DNA of 64,000 bases from an uncultured Dehalococcoidia bacterium (lineage in GTDB: Bacteria > Chloroflexota > Dehalococcoidia > Lucifugimonadales > GCA-2712585). Under the pieces are notes generated by a model. It saw only the letters and a list, made by a program, of their open reading frames with translations, ran no database searches and was not told where the DNA came from. Positions 40,573 to 47,982 of this stretch are shown piece by piece. The stretch's first letter is position 1, and every line of letters begins with the position of its first letter. Where the stretch lies: contig OX638324.1 of assembly GCA_951812825.1 (NCBI GenBank), positions 1,425,141 through 1,489,140 of the forward strand, read 5' to 3'. A program made the position numbers and the translations under genes.

Positions 40573-42354
40573 CTAGACTATTACTTCCTGGTACGGCACA
40601 TAAATATCGGTGGCGCCGCTGAGAATCTCCATGATTCCGTCGGTAACATGGTGGGGCATGAAGGGCTCACCGTCGTACTTGCGAACGTGGCCGTCTACGG
40701 AGAGGCCGGTCTCGCTACGCATGTAGCGGTGGAACTGGCCGGAGTAGTTGTTTTCCACCATGATGGTTTTCTTGGCGCTGGTAACGATTTCTGCGATTTC
40801 ATCGCCCTTGAAGGGGACTATCCACTTGATGGGCAGGTGGTTGGCGGTGACGCCGCGCTCCGCCAACTGGTCGATGGCTTCCTTGATGACGCCGTAGGTG
40901 GAACCCCAACCAATGATGGTAACGTCGGCGTCGGTGGGGCCTTCGAGTTCGGGAGCGGGGACCATACCGGTGACGTTCCGGAATTTGCGGGCGCGCTTCT
41001 CCACCATCATGCGACGCTTGTGGGGATGGGTAAATTCGTCGCTGATGAGGATAGAGTCTTCGTCATGCTCGTCGGTGGCTACCACGTGGGTGTAACCTTC
41101 GAGGCCGGGGAGGGCGCGCGGCGAGATGCCCGAGTCGGTATTGAGGTAGCGCTTGTAGCCGTTGGTAGCGGAGTGCTCCGTGATGATGTCACCCCGGTCG
41201 ATGACGGGCTGCATGTTGATGGCGTCGGGGTCGACGCTGAAGCGGCCTTCGCCGATGACGAGGTCGGAGATGACGATGCCGGGGCACTGGGCCTTGTCGA
41301 CGAGGTTGAAGAGTTCCGGCATGGTGTTGAAGGCATCGAGGGCATCCAGTGGGGCGACGATAATGCGCTCAAAGTCTCCCTGGCTGGCGCCGAGGATCTG
41401 CCAGAGGTCGCCCTGCTCCGACTTGGTGGGAACGCCGGTGGAGGGGCCGGCGCGCATGACGTCGATGAAGACAACGGGGATCTCCATCATTCCGGCGCTG
41501 CCGATGGCCTCGGTCATGAGGGCGAAGCCACCGCCGGAGGTTGCGCACATGGCGCGGCAACCGGTGTGGGCGGCGCCGATGGTCATGTTGGCGACGCCGA
41601 TTTCGTCCTCAACCTGCCGGACCATGATATCGAGGGCACGGGCGTGGGCGGCCATCCAGTGAAGAACCCCAGTGGAGGGGCTCATGGGATATGCTGCGTA
41701 GAACTTTACTCCGGCCGCCGCGCCGCCCATGGCGACAGCGTCGTTGCCGGACCATACGGCCAGGGGCTTTTCGCCCACGGGGGTGGGGTGTTCGAAGGGC
41801 TTGAAGTTTTCGATTGCATAGTCGTAGCCGGCTTTGGCGAACTTGACGTTCTCGTCCACCACAGCCTGACCGTGGCGGGCGAACCGCAGCTTGAGGCTGT
41901 CTTCGAGAATCTGGAAGTCGAGGCCGAGCATGTACATGATGGAGCCGACGGCGACGGTGTTCTGGATGAGCCGGTTTCTGCTGCCGCCGGTGAGGTGGGA
42001 GATGGGCAGGGCGCAAAGCTGCACGCCCTCCTGAGCATCGTTCACCTTGATGCGGTCGCCGTTGAAGACGACGCTGGAGCCGGGACCCATGAGGTTCACA
42101 TGGCGATCGGCGGTGTCCTGGTTGAGGCAGAGGAGAAGGTCCAACTTGTCGCCGTGGTTCTGGACTTCCTCTTCGCCCACCCGGATGGTGAGGAAGATGT
42201 GCCCGCCACGGATGATGGACTGGTAGGCGTTATAGGTGTAGAGGTGGAGGCCGCGGCGCACGAAGACGCGGGCCAGAATGTCGCCGGGGGTGGCGATGCC
42301 CTGGCCGGCCTCGCCGCCGATAGCCATGGCGAAATCGAACTTCCCTGAACTCAT
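40573..42354 (-). CDS. korA: 2-oxoacid:ferredoxin oxidoreductase, fused gamma-alpha subunit
   Basis: A 593-residue fusion. The first 185 residues form the gamma domain (AMAIGGEAGQGIATPGDILARVFVRRGLHLYTYNAYQSIIRGGHIFLTIRV). The rest is the alpha domain (GNDAVAMGGAAAGVKFYAAYPMSPSTGVLHWMA, QVEDEIGVANMTIGAAHTGCRAMCATSGGGFALMTEAIG, and a C-terminal region with IIGWGSTYGVIKEAIDQL). This gamma-alpha order is that of the two-subunit KorAB enzymes. Ferredoxin reduced here can feed biosynthesis or respiration. The enzyme replaces or complements 2-oxoglutarate dehydrogenase in the TCA cycle. Confidence 0.93.
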   Translation of the reverse strand: MSSGKFDFAMAIGGEAGQGIATPGDILARVFVRRGLHLYTYNAYQSIIRGGHIFLTIRVGEEEVQNHGDKLDLLLCLNQDTADRHVNLMGPGSSVVFNGDRIKVNDAQEGVQLCALPISHLTGGSRNRLIQNTVAVGSIMYMLGLDFQILEDSLKLRFARHGQAVVDENVKFAKAGYDYAIENFKPFEHPTPVGEKPLAVWSGNDAVAMGGAAAGVKFYAAYPMSPSTGVLHWMAAHARALDIMVRQVEDEIGVANMTIGAAHTGCRAMCATSGGGFALMTEAIGSAGMMEIPVVFIDVMRAGPSTGVPTKSEQGDLWQILGASQGDFERIIVAPLDALDAFNTMPELFNLVDKAQCPGIVISDLVIGEGRFSVDPDAINMQPVIDRGDIITEHSATNGYKRYLNTDSGISPRALPGLEGYTHVVATDEHDEDSILISDEFTHPHKRRMMVEKRARKFRNVTGMVPAPELEGPTDADVTIIGWGSTYGVIKEAIDQLAERGVTANHLPIKWIVPFKGDEIAEIVTSAKKTIMVENNYSGQFHRYMRSETGLSVDGHVRKYDGEPFMPHHVTDGIMEILSGATDIYVPYQEVIV

Positions 42355-42652
42355 TAGGCTGCTCCTTATTACTTGGTGGGCCCTACGGCAACGGGATGGC
42401 GCAAGCTGCCGGGTTAAACAGGGAAGGGCCCTGGTTAGGTTGTTAATCCACTCTTAAAGCGGCACAAACAAGAGAGGCGGGCCGAATTGGCCCCCCATTG
42501 AGCCGCAGTATAGCCAGTTCCAACAAGGAAGTATAGCGTTAGCCGTAGCGGTAGGCAACCTTAGGGGATGTTCCGTGGTGAGGATTCTGCGTGAGCGGTA
42601 CCCGCCGCGACACTGGTCATGTCAGAATGCTGGGCGGGACTAAGCTATGAGG
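42355..42652. other. Spacer between korA and vapB
   Basis: About 300 bases between divergently transcribed genes. It should hold the korAB promoter, but I found no convincing hexamer pair. The last 45 bases before vapB (42653-42696) are the vapBC promoter and operator. No coding frame supported. Confidence 0.4.
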
Positions 42653-42696
42653 TTGACAAAATTAACACGTATACTTATATTAGCAAGCGTATACGT
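42653..42696 (+). promoter_or_regulatory. vapBC promoter with flanking operator half-sites
   Basis: TTGACA (42653-42658), 17-base spacer, TATATT (42676-42681). The inverted repeat ACGTATAC (42667-42674) and GTATACGT (42689-42696) brackets the -10 box with 22 bases between centres, two turns of the helix, as expected for an autoregulating antitoxin complex. Confidence 0.8.
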
Positions 42697-42716
42697 TAAA
42701 AGGATTATGGGATTCG

Positions 42717-42944
42717 ATGAAGCAGAAGCTCACCATCACTGTAGAAGCTGTATTGATTCCGGCGGCCAAGCGGTACGCTCGCGCTCGTGGCGTATCTCTT
42801 TCGTCTCTAGTGGAACAGTCGCTTAGGGAATTGACTGAAGAGGAAACGGTATCCTTCTCTTCTCGTTGGCGCGGCAAGTTTCGCGCGGCTAAGCGCAAGA
42901 AAGACTCACGATACGACGCCCTGGCCAAGAAATATCTCCAATGA
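42717..42944 (+). CDS. Antitoxin of a PIN toxin pair (VapB-like)
   Basis: A 75-residue protein. The N-terminus KLTITVEAVLIPAAKRYARARGVSLSSLVEQSLRELTEEE reads as a ribbon-helix-helix fold, and the basic C-terminus (RWRGKFRAAKRKKDSRYDALAKKYLQ) should bind the toxin. AAAGGA lies 12 bases before the ATG. The gene overlaps the toxin gene by 4 bases. Its promoter carries a matching inverted repeat, so autoregulation is very likely. It differs in sequence from the antitoxin at 25534. Confidence 0.88.
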   Translation: MKQKLTITVEAVLIPAAKRYARARGVSLSSLVEQSLRELTEEETVSFSSRWRGKFRAAKRKKDSRYDALAKKYLQ

Positions 42945-43348
42945 TGCTCATAGACACCGACGTGCTCATTGATGTCGCGCTAGACAGGCGCCCGCACTCG
43001 GATTCAGCTTCGGAACTTTTGGACCGGATTGAGCAAGGCATGGGCTCTGCATGGGTGGCCTGGCACTCCTTGTCGAATCTCTACTACATCGTCACCCCTG
43101 TCCTAGGTAAAGAAGACACGCGTGACTTTATAGTCGAGCTTAGCCGATTTATGGACGTGGCGGAAACAGGCACCAAGGATATCCGCTATGCCGCCGAACT
43201 AGATATGGCTGACTTTGAGGACGCTATGCAGGTTTCTGCGGCCCGTGCCTGCGGTGCTCGATGCATAGTAACAAGAAACGTAAGAGACTACGCCCGCTCA
43301 CCAATTTCTGCCGTCAACCCACTGCAAGCAATTCACGAATTCATCTGA
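42941..43348 (+). CDS. PIN-domain toxin (VapC-like)
   Basis: A 135-residue PIN ribonuclease. Acidic residues of the active site are at LIDTDVLIDVALDRRP (Asp5, Asp7), the Asp/Glu of the DMADFEDAMQVSAA helix, and TRNVRDY near the C-terminus. It overlaps the antitoxin gene by 4 bases (ATGA). As with other VapC proteins it should cleave a structured RNA when the antitoxin is degraded. It is not closely similar to the toxin at 25142. Confidence 0.9.
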   Translation: MMLIDTDVLIDVALDRRPHSDSASELLDRIEQGMGSAWVAWHSLSNLYYIVTPVLGKEDTRDFIVELSRFMDVAETGTKDIRYAAELDMADFEDAMQVSAARACGARCIVTRNVRDYARSPISAVNPLQAIHEFI

Positions 43349-43391
43349 GAATTTGGAGCCGACCTAACGCGTCCCACCCATCAATCCGCCC

Positions 43392-43426
43392 AAAAAGAAA
43401 GGGACCGGTGCGAGACCGGCCCCTTT
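43392..43426 (-). terminator. Intrinsic terminator of glnII
   Basis: On the minus strand a 12-bp stem (43398-43409 with 43415-43426, one G-U pair) has a 5-base loop and is followed by CTTTTT (43397-43392). On the plus strand the same site has an A-C mismatch, so it mainly serves glnII, but it may also stop vapBC transcripts. Confidence 0.8.
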
Positions 43427-43452
43427 GTCGATAGCAACGTATGCGAGAGGGA

Positions 43453-44523
43453 TTATTCCTCGACGCCGTTTCCGTCTCCGTTTAGCCTAACGCCTGTGAT
43501 GGTCTCCATGATCAGGCGGGTGACGACGTAGGGGTCCATGTTGGCGTTGGGCCTTCGGTCTTCGATGTAGCCCTTCTGGTCGTGCTCAACCTGCCAGGGG
43601 ATGCGGACGGACGCGCCCCTATCCGACACGCCGTACCGGAATTCCTTGTAGGAGCAGGTCTCGTGGAGGCCGGTTAGCCTCTCCTCGATGCCGTAGCCAT
43701 AGTTCTCGATGTGCAGCTCGTGGCGGGTGCCCAGGGCTTCCGCCGCGTCTACGCAGGCCTGGTAGTTATTGCGCATCTCCCTGGTGGAGAAGTTGGTATG
43801 GGCGCCGGCGCCGTTCCAGTCGCCGCGGGCGGGCTTGGGGTAGAGGGTGGCGTTGATGCCGAAATCTTCCGCCACGCGGTATAGGAGCCAGCGGGCGAGC
43901 CAGAGCTGGTCGGAGACTTCAACGGCGGGTAGGGGGCCAATCTGGAACTCCCACTGTCCGGGCATTACTTCGGCGTTGATGCCGTGAATCTTCAGACCGG
44001 CCTCGAGACAGGCTTCGAGGTGGGCTTCCACTACATCCCGGCCGTGGACCTCGTCGTCGCCCACGCCGCAGTAGTAGCCGCCCTGAGGCGGGGGATAGCC
44101 GGACTCCGGAAAACCGAGGGGACGGACACCCTTGAAGAAGGTGTATTCCTGCTCGATGCCGAAGATCATTTCCTGGCCCCGGCACATTTCGGCAACGGCC
44201 ACGCAGGCGGCGCGGGTGTTGCTTTCGTGGGGGGTCAGGTCCGTGTTCAGTACCTCGGTCATGACGAGGAGGTCGCCTCGGTCCCTCTCCAGCATGGTGT
44301 CCAGCTTCTTGCGAACGGGGTCCTTGATGGAGAGAACGGGGCGAATGACGCAGTCGGAGTTTTCACCGACGGCCTGGTTTGTGCTGGAGCCGTCGAAGCC
44401 CCAGAGGCCAGGCTGCTCAACTCTCATGCCAACCCTGGTCTTGGAGCGGAGCTTGGCGGTAGGCTTGGCGCCATCTATCCAGATGTATTCTTCTCTTCGA
44501 TAGTCTTCCCTTCGTATGAGCAT
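43453..44523 (-). CDS. glnII: Glutamine synthetase, type II (eukaryote-like)
   Basis: Makes glutamine from glutamate, ammonia and ATP. The 356 residues and motifs fit GSII, not the 470-residue bacterial GSI: EYIWIDG at the start, WGFDGSSTNQAVGENSDC, IFGIEQEYTFF, GGYYCGVGDDEVHGRDVVEAHL, GINAEVMPGQWEFQIGP, GDWNGAGAHTNFST and YEDRRPxAN-like YIEDRRPNANMDPY. No adenylylation-loop Tyr as in GSI is present, so control must differ. GSII in bacteria is known from Rhizobium, Streptomyces and Frankia. GGGAGA precedes the ATG. The promoter at 44664-44692 is flanked by two operator-like dyads. Confidence 0.94.
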   Translation of the reverse strand: MLIRREDYRREEYIWIDGAKPTAKLRSKTRVGMRVEQPGLWGFDGSSTNQAVGENSDCVIRPVLSIKDPVRKKLDTMLERDRGDLLVMTEVLNTDLTPHESNTRAACVAVAEMCRGQEMIFGIEQEYTFFKGVRPLGFPESGYPPPQGGYYCGVGDDEVHGRDVVEAHLEACLEAGLKIHGINAEVMPGQWEFQIGPLPAVEVSDQLWLARWLLYRVAEDFGINATLYPKPARGDWNGAGAHTNFSTREMRNNYQACVDAAEALGTRHELHIENYGYGIEERLTGLHETCSYKEFRYGVSDRGASVRIPWQVEHDQKGYIEDRRPNANMDPYVVTRLIMETITGVRLNGDGNGVEE

Positions 44524-44640
44524 TTCTCCCTTGCAACTCCTTAAGTGGTTCTGAATTCGCGTTTTCGCAGCGTCCAGGGGTTAATTTGCCGTGTATCGGC
44601 GTGGCCCCCCAGTCAAGATTGAAGATTGGGGCGTACCCTG

Positions 44641-44706
44641 CAATCCATTGAAAACACGCAAAAAATATAGCAGAAAGCGGGATTCACTTCAATTTGCAAT
44701 GGATTG
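44641..44706 (-). promoter_or_regulatory. glnII promoter bracketed by two CAATnnATTG dyads
   Basis: On the minus strand TTGAAG (44692-44687), 17-base spacer, TATATT (44669-44664). Dyads CAATGGATTG (44697-44706) and CAATCCATTG (44641-44650) lie just upstream of -35 and shortly after the predicted start point, with 56 bases between centres. A dimeric repressor binding both could loop out the promoter. The leader to the ATG is about 134 nt. Confidence 0.65.
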
Positions 44707-44804
44707 AAAATATATGCCCGGACAGGCCAGGGGGGCGTCAATATCCCGTCGCTACGCACGGCATAAATGCCGGTGGACCTCGGGGACGGCCACGCGAGGC
44801 GAGA

Positions 44805-44868
44805 CCCTATTAAGCGTTGCGTAATAGGGATAGGGCTTATTAAGTTTTAGGGCGTAAAGCTTAATAAG
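44805..44868. repeat. Two nested inverted repeats upstream of etfB
   Basis: CCCTATTA/TAATAGGG (44805-44812 with 44822-44829) and CTTATTAAG/CTTAATAAG (44836-44844 with 44860-44868). They are AT-rich islands in a GC-rich stretch and may be operators or RNA hairpins in the etfBA leader. Confidence 0.5.
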
Positions 44869-44983
44869 GGGCGGTGCTCATGGTTTATGTACGGGCACTC
44901 TTTCCTTACTTCCAGCTTTGACACCTTTTGGGGCCGATGGTATATTTCCCAGCGACTTTTGAACCGAGCCTCGGGAGGCGGCT

Positions 44984-45784
44984 TTGCCCCTGAATATATT
45001 CGTCCTGGCCAAGCAGGTAATTGACCCGGAGATGCCCCGCTCCGCCTTCCAGGTGGACAGGGAGAATCGAAGAGTCGTCACCCCTCCAACGCTGCCGCCG
45101 GTGGTGAACGGCTTCGACGAAAACGCCGTTGAAGCCGCCCTTCGTATCAAGGACTCCGAACCCGCCGAGATAACGGTGATTTCCATGGGGCAGAGCTTTG
45201 CCCTGGACGTGATGAAGAAACCGCTTTCGATGGGCGCGGACAGTCTGGTTCTGCTGCAGGACGATGCTTTCGACAATACGGTGGACAGTTTTGCCGTGGC
45301 GCGGGCGCTTACGGCGGCAATTCAGAAGATCGGCCCCTTCGACCTCATCATTGCAGGCAGACAAGCCTCCGACTGGGACAACGCCCAGGTCCCGCTGGCG
45401 GTGGCGGAGCTGCTGGGTCTGCCCAGCGTCACCATTGGCAAGAAGGTGGAGGTGGGCGACGGACGGGTGACGGTGGAGCGGCAGATGCCGGATGGCACGG
45501 AGATTGTGGAATCGCCCATGCCCGCCCTGGTGACGGTGAGCAACGAGCTGGGCCAGCCTCGGTATCCGACTCTGCGGGGCATAATGGCCGCCACTCGGAA
45601 GCAGCCCGTGGTGTGGTCTTTGGAGGACTTGGGACTGGACGGGGAGCAGCTGGAGCCCCAAGTGGAGACGGTGGACCTGTACGTGCCGGTAACTGAGGCG
45701 GACTGCGAGTTTATCGAAGGGGAGGATGACGCAGACGCGGGGCGTTTGCTGGCCCTGAAGCTGCGGGAGGCGAAGCTGGTCTAG
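44984..45784 (+). CDS. etfB: Electron transfer flavoprotein beta subunit
   Basis: Forms with EtfA the FAD/AMP-binding carrier that takes electrons from acyl-CoA and other dehydrogenases. The 266 residues contain NIFVLAKQVIDPEMPRSAFQVD, the AMP site region DLIIAGRQASDWDNAQVPLAVAELLGLPSVT and the recognition-loop segment RYPTLRGIMAATRKQPV. The start is TTG at 44984 with GGGAGG 5 bases before it. The partner etfA follows after about 24 bases. A second etfA, without its partner, is at the left window edge. Confidence 0.93.
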   Translation: MPLNIFVLAKQVIDPEMPRSAFQVDRENRRVVTPPTLPPVVNGFDENAVEAALRIKDSEPAEITVISMGQSFALDVMKKPLSMGADSLVLLQDDAFDNTVDSFAVARALTAAIQKIGPFDLIIAGRQASDWDNAQVPLAVAELLGLPSVTIGKKVEVGDGRVTVERQMPDGTEIVESPMPALVTVSNELGQPRYPTLRGIMAATRKQPVVWSLEDLGLDGEQLEPQVETVDLYVPVTEADCEFIEGEDDADAGRLLALKLREAKLV

Positions 45785-45808
45785 CGGGCCAGCTCAGAGG
45801 GAGTGGAT

Positions 45809-46804
45809 ATGGCTGATTCAGCAGGGGTTCTGGTTCTGGCCGAGACGGAAGGGGGCGCGCTTTCGCCAACTGCGGCGGAACTTGTGACGGCGGGTTTGGA
45901 GGTGGCGGCGGGACTGGGACTGCCGCTATCCGTGGCGATGGCGGGAAGCGACGTTGAGGCTACGGTGCAGGAGGCTGCGAGTCTGGGAGCGCAGCGGGTG
46001 TACGCCGTGGAGGACGGAATTCTTTCCACCGATAAACCGGAGCTACTACTGGAGGCGTGGGCCCAGATATGCCGGCAAACGAATCCCGCCGTGGTCTTGA
46101 TTGCGAGGACTACGGCGGGCCGGGATTTGGCACCGCGACTGGCGGCGCGGCTGGGAGTGGGGCTGGCGCAGGATTGCCTGGAAGTCAAAGTCGACGAGGA
46201 TTCTGGGCGAATGATAGCGCATCGTCCCGTCTACGGCGGCAACGCCATGGCCGCGGTGGTATGTAACGGAACGCCCCAGATGGCGTGTATTCGTCCCAAA
46301 GCCTACGAACCTTGCGAGCCGGATGATTCACGGACGGCGGAGGTTGTTTCCCTCAGCATTACCCTGGACGAATCGATGGCCAGGGTGAAGCTTGTGGAGC
46401 GGGTGGCGGAAGAGTCGGAGGGTGTGCGGCTCGAATCCGCCAAGATAGTCGTCGCCGGAGGACGGGGGCTGGGATCGCCGGAACCCTTCAAAGACCTGGA
46501 AGTCATCGCCGGACTGCTGGGGGCGGGCATCGGAGCGTCGCGGGCGGCGGTGGATGCGGGTTGGGTGCCACCGTCCTGGCAGATTGGGTTGACGGGGAAG
46601 ACGATCACGCCGGACCTGTACATAACTGTGGCTATCAGCGGGGCGAGCCAGCACATGGCGGGCTGTTCCGGCTCCAAGGTGATAGTAGCGGTGAACAAGG
46701 ACGCAGAGGCCAATATCTTCAAGGAGGCCCGCTACGGCGTGGTGGGGGACTGGGAGAAGGTGATGCCCAGCTTTACGGAGACGCTTCGGGAGCTGCTGAG
46801 TTAA
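45809..46804 (+). CDS. etfA: Electron transfer flavoprotein alpha subunit
   Basis: About 331 residues from the ATG at 45809 (GTG at 45803 also possible). The N-terminal domain is followed by the FAD domain with ARTTAGRDLAPRLAARLGVGLAQDCLE, VVAGGRGLGSPEPF, WQIGLTGKTITPDLYITVAISGASQH, and VNKDAEANIFKEARYGVVGDWEKVMPSF. It lies directly behind etfB. It is only moderately similar to the EtfA at 2-886, which points to two separate electron-transfer routes. Confidence 0.95.
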   Translation: MADSAGVLVLAETEGGALSPTAAELVTAGLEVAAGLGLPLSVAMAGSDVEATVQEAASLGAQRVYAVEDGILSTDKPELLLEAWAQICRQTNPAVVLIARTTAGRDLAPRLAARLGVGLAQDCLEVKVDEDSGRMIAHRPVYGGNAMAAVVCNGTPQMACIRPKAYEPCEPDDSRTAEVVSLSITLDESMARVKLVERVAEESEGVRLESAKIVVAGGRGLGSPEPFKDLEVIAGLLGAGIGASRAAVDAGWVPPSWQIGLTGKTITPDLYITVAISGASQHMAGCSGSKVIVAVNKDAEANIFKEARYGVVGDWEKVMPSFTETLRELLS

Positions 46805-46805
46805 C

Positions 46806-47045
46806 CTAGCTTCGCGTCTCTGCCACCGTTGCCAGCTTGCGGCGGGCTTGGGACAGGTCATAGCCTGGCTGGCGGCGCATCCAGAAGTCTGCGGTGCTGC
46901 ATCCGATACGCTCCAGTGCAAGTGGTACCGACGGCAAGATGCCCCAAAGTCCATTTAGCAAGCGCGAAGCCGTGTTGCGACTAACGCCGAGGCGAGCATC
47001 GAATTCGTTGACGGTCCAGCCCTCTTCCTCCAAATCGTCTCGCAA
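46806..47045 (-). CDS. HigA-like antitoxin, probably a remnant without start codon
   Basis: The 79 residues from the TTG at 47045 (LRDDLEEEGWTVNEFDARLGVSRNTASRLLNGLWGI... STADFWMRRQPGYDLSQARRKL) match the XRE-type HTH antitoxin HigA. The conserved N-terminal H-P-G-x-x-L motif is still readable upstream in the same frame (DDLTHPGPSL), inside or next to the 3' end of panC, but no ATG, GTG or TTG is found there. The HigB toxin is absent. It may be a dead or non-canonically started antitoxin left after toxin loss. Confidence 0.6.
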   Translation of the reverse strand: MRDDLEEEGWTVNEFDARLGVSRNTASRLLNGLWGILPSVPLALERIGCSTADFWMRRQPGYDLSQARRKLATVAETRS

Positions 47046-47098
47046 GCTAGGACCCGGATGGGTCAGATCGTCACGGCCAATAGTGATAATCTTCCAGG

Positions 47099-47977
47099 TT
47101 AATGTCCACGGCTTCGAGGACTTCTTTGCCCCTGGCAGACCCCGTTCAAGATCAGGTTGTCTATGAGGCGGACGTTGCCTATATGCACTGCGGTGGAGAG
47201 CATGGCGCCTGAGGTTGCTATGTCCAGTTCCTTCATGGTCTCGCCGACGGCGATGCTGACGTAGTCGATTTTTTGGACCAGTGGTTCAGCGTTCAGGATG
47301 GTTCGCATACGTTGTTTAAGCACGTCGGCGCGGGTTTCACCGGCAAGCCACAGCTTCTCGGCTGCTCGCAGGGTGCGGTAAACGACGGGGGAGGCGCGTC
47401 GTTCTGCGGGGTTGAGGCGGCTGTTGCGGCTGCTGCAGGCCAACCCGTCGGACTCTCGCACGGTTGGCGATACTACTATATGTACGGGCATGTTGAGGTC
47501 TCTGACCATAGCCTTTACAACCGCCGCCTGCTGTCCATCCTTCTGGCCGAAGTAGGAGTGGGTGGGCGAGGTGATGTTGAACAGCTTGGCAACCACCGTC
47601 GCGACGCCTCGAAAGTGTCCGGGGCGGTGGACGCCTTCCAGTCGGCGGGAGACTGCGCCTACTTCCACCCAGGTATCCATGGCCGGTGGGTAAAGTTCCG
47701 ATGCCGGGGGTGCGAAGACCAGGTCTACGTTTTTGCTTTCGAGGATGGCCAGGTCGCGGGCCATGTCACTGGGGTAGGCGCTAAGGTCTTCGCTGGGACC
47801 AAACTGGGTGGGATTGACGAAAATGGTGACCACCACGGAGGCGTTTTCTTTCCGGGCGCGATTAACGAGGGATATGTGGCCGGGATGGAGAAAGCCCATG
47901 GTGGGCACGAGACCCAGGGGACGGGGCAGGTTGGCGCAAGCCGAAACCGCTTGCGAAACAGTTTCGATGACACGCAA
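47099..47977 (-). CDS. panC: Pantothenate synthetase
   Basis: Joins pantoate and beta-alanine with ATP to make pantothenate, the precursor of coenzyme A. The 292 residues contain LGLVPTMGFLHPGHISLVNRARKENASVVVTIFVNPTQFGP, the pantoate/ATP site YFGQKDGQQAAVVKAMVRDLN, and ACSSRNSRLNPAERR, all catalytic-site landmarks. The start is TTG at 47977. It lies 5 bases behind panB in a DUF2520-panB-panC operon. Its 3' end runs into the HigA remnant. Confidence 0.95.
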   Translation of the reverse strand: MRVIETVSQAVSACANLPRPLGLVPTMGFLHPGHISLVNRARKENASVVVTIFVNPTQFGPSEDLSAYPSDMARDLAILESKNVDLVFAPPASELYPPAMDTWVEVGAVSRRLEGVHRPGHFRGVATVVAKLFNITSPTHSYFGQKDGQQAAVVKAMVRDLNMPVHIVVSPTVRESDGLACSSRNSRLNPAERRASPVVYRTLRAAEKLWLAGETRADVLKQRMRTILNAEPLVQKIDYVSIAVGETMKELDIATSGAMLSTAVHIGNVRLIDNLILNGVCQGQRSPRSRGH

Positions 47978-47982
47978 GGCTT

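Noticed and set aside
40387-42348. 653-codon plus-strand frame opposite korA
   Set aside because: It is antisense to the well-conserved korA over its full length, rich in Gly, Val, Asp and His, and has no domain. High-GC genes often give such frames.
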